From assembly GCF_028858725.1 (NCBI RefSeq), contig NC_084760.1, positions 96,345,867 through 96,409,866 of the forward strand: a DNA stretch of 64,000 bases. Direction: 5' to 3'. The stretch's first letter is position 1. Each line of letters starts with the position of its first letter. The notes beneath the pieces are model-generated. The model did not search any database and was not told where the DNA came from. It saw only the letters and a program-made list of their open reading frames with translations. Of this stretch, positions 62,626 to 64,000 are shown one piece after another. A program made the position numbers and the translations under genes. This stretch comes from Colius striatus. Its lineage: Eukaryota > Chordata > Aves > Coliiformes > Coliidae.

Positions 62626-64000
62626 GTGGCTTAAATGTTTAAGCTGAAAGCCCATTGGACTCAATTTGCTCCAAATACTGTCATCAAGTCAGATTCATTA
62701 CTGACAGAGTTAAGGGGCCAGACTTTCGAGACATTCAGAAAGTACATGCACACACGCTGGAAATGGGACTGTTACAAATACCAAACTACACACTCTAAAC
62801 AGGCTCAGATGCAACTTGCAGATATAGCTACACTTGTTAAGCCTGAATTGTATTACTGGCAAGACCATATATGCTTCTCTGGTAGTGAGGAGAGAGAAAT
62901 ATATGCACTTCAGGATTGATAAAAATTACACTTGATATAATTAATGGTCTTTTTTCTCATTATAAAATTATTAAATTAATAAGATTGTCTTCTTTTTCTT
63001 TGTTCTCTCATCATACTCTGTAAAACAATTTTGGTGTCTCTAATGTTAGCATGAGAAAAAATATTTCAGGTATCTATAAAGCTTTGTCTTATTTTAGAAT
63101 ATGATTCTCATGTTCTCGCTGCTTTCATCTTTCTTTTCATTTATTCCTTTTCCATAAATTTTTAAAAGAGCATGTTCCCGACGTGCTGTATCTAGATATA
63201 AATCTACCATTTAAGTCAGCTTATATTTAAACTGTCAAAGTCCTGAATCTAGACCAGAGCTCTTAACCTCAGGAGAAGGCTGTTTTTGAAACCTATGGGT
63301 CAGAACTGCATGTCGACACAGCAGGTCTTTATATAGTTAGGAGGAGATAGCCTAAGGTTAGACTATTTGAGGTACATGCATCCTCATTATAGGCTACTTT
63401 TGACTTTAATTTTCCCTGCTTCCATTTATGAGCAATATCCTTAGAGAATACATAGCTCTCAAACTTGTCAGCATTCATCTGCTACTTTGCAGGCTGTTGA
63501 ATGACTAGTCACATACTAAAAAAACCCCAGTGTTTCTGTAGAGTCTTAAATTGTTAGCAAGTGGCTAAAAATTAGCAACAATGGCCCTGCTACTAGGTAT
63601 GCAAGAGATAATGAAAATTCACACTGTACTGATTGCTAGAAAACACCAGTAAAAAGTTTACCATTTGCCCTTATCTTCTTTATCTGGCAGTGGAGTAAGC
63701 AACTGCATTGCCAATAGTCTGTTAACATGGTTATTAGTTGATAAGCTGCAACTGGCATACACCAGCTACTTTGTAATACCATATTAATTTAATTTATCAT
63801 GTATTGCAAATGACTAGCTAGGAGCACAATGGCTTTCTCGTACATCTCTAATTCCCCTGTTTGAATGCAGAAAAACTGAGCTCAAAAGAACGCTGTAATA
63901 GACAGGGCCCTGCGTCATTTAACTCAGAGAGGCAAAGCACAGGCCTCAGCCCTCTGTCCTACAGCAGCGCAGCCAGCCTCCCATTTCCTTAGCAAAACTG

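Larger units (their letters stand above)
57363..64000 (-). other. NRXN1: Last intron of NRXN1, truncated at the window edge
   Basis: At least 6.6 kb of intron without a recognisable further exon. It holds a duplicated block of about 115 bp (58138-58257 and 59246-59359), a CR1-like 3' tail near 62205-62252, a TA microsatellite at 62607-62625 and several A/T homopolymers. Open frames such as 61560-61895 (plus) and 62635-62919 (plus) show no family resemblance and are probably chance. Confidence 0.85.

Noticed and set aside
1..64000. CRISPR arrays, bacterial operons, phage or plasmid systems
   Set aside because: There are no regularly spaced repeats, no ribosome-binding-site context and no dense coding. 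The window is vertebrate nuclear DNA.
1..64000. tRNA and rRNA genes
   Set aside because: No A-box/B-box pair with a cloverleaf and no rRNA core sequence was seen by eye. A tRNAscan-SE run would settle it.

Overview
The window looks like avian nuclear DNA: AT-rich and CpG-poor, with no bacterial-style gene packing. It carries CR1 LINE copies of the bird type, including the antisense 3' tail reading GTTGGAAGGGACCTT, and an LTR-like element with TGTCATGGTTTGAC ends of a kind common in birds, perhaps passerines. The species cannot be named from the sequence.

The one gene that can be identified with confidence is NRXN1 (neurexin-1), read on the minus strand. Its last coding exon lies at 57055-57362 and encodes the juxtamembrane segment, the single membrane helix and the cytoplasmic tail ending in EYYV. 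A long 3' UTR runs leftwards from the stop codon, probably to about 54010, where a poly(A) signal with a U/GU-rich downstream element is seen. From 57363 to the right edge is the last intron of NRXN1, truncated by the window. It contains a locally duplicated block of about 115 bp and a CR1 3' tail.

Positions 1 to about 54000 are the gene-poor flank downstream of NRXN1. In mammals the region 3' of NRXN1, towards FSHR, is also a large gene desert. Recognisable content here is mostly repeats: an inactivated CR1 LINE of about 1.9 kb (about 27030-28947, minus), a CR1 3' fragment (about 12530-12730), an LTR-like element of about 1 kb (11464-12470), a degraded LINE reverse-transcriptase fragment (about 22325-22490), several faint MIR/L2-like and sauropsid palindromic repeats, and simple repeats including a run of 19 G.

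The signals most worth checking are a pre-miRNA-like hairpin at 3401-3483, two perfect hairpins in tandem at 39943-40019, and a few exon-like segments on the plus strand (11207-11320, 18524-18645, 33757-33913). The exon-like segments have splice sites and open, phase-compatible frames but no recognised protein family. These are hypotheses; most of the open frames seen elsewhere look like chance.
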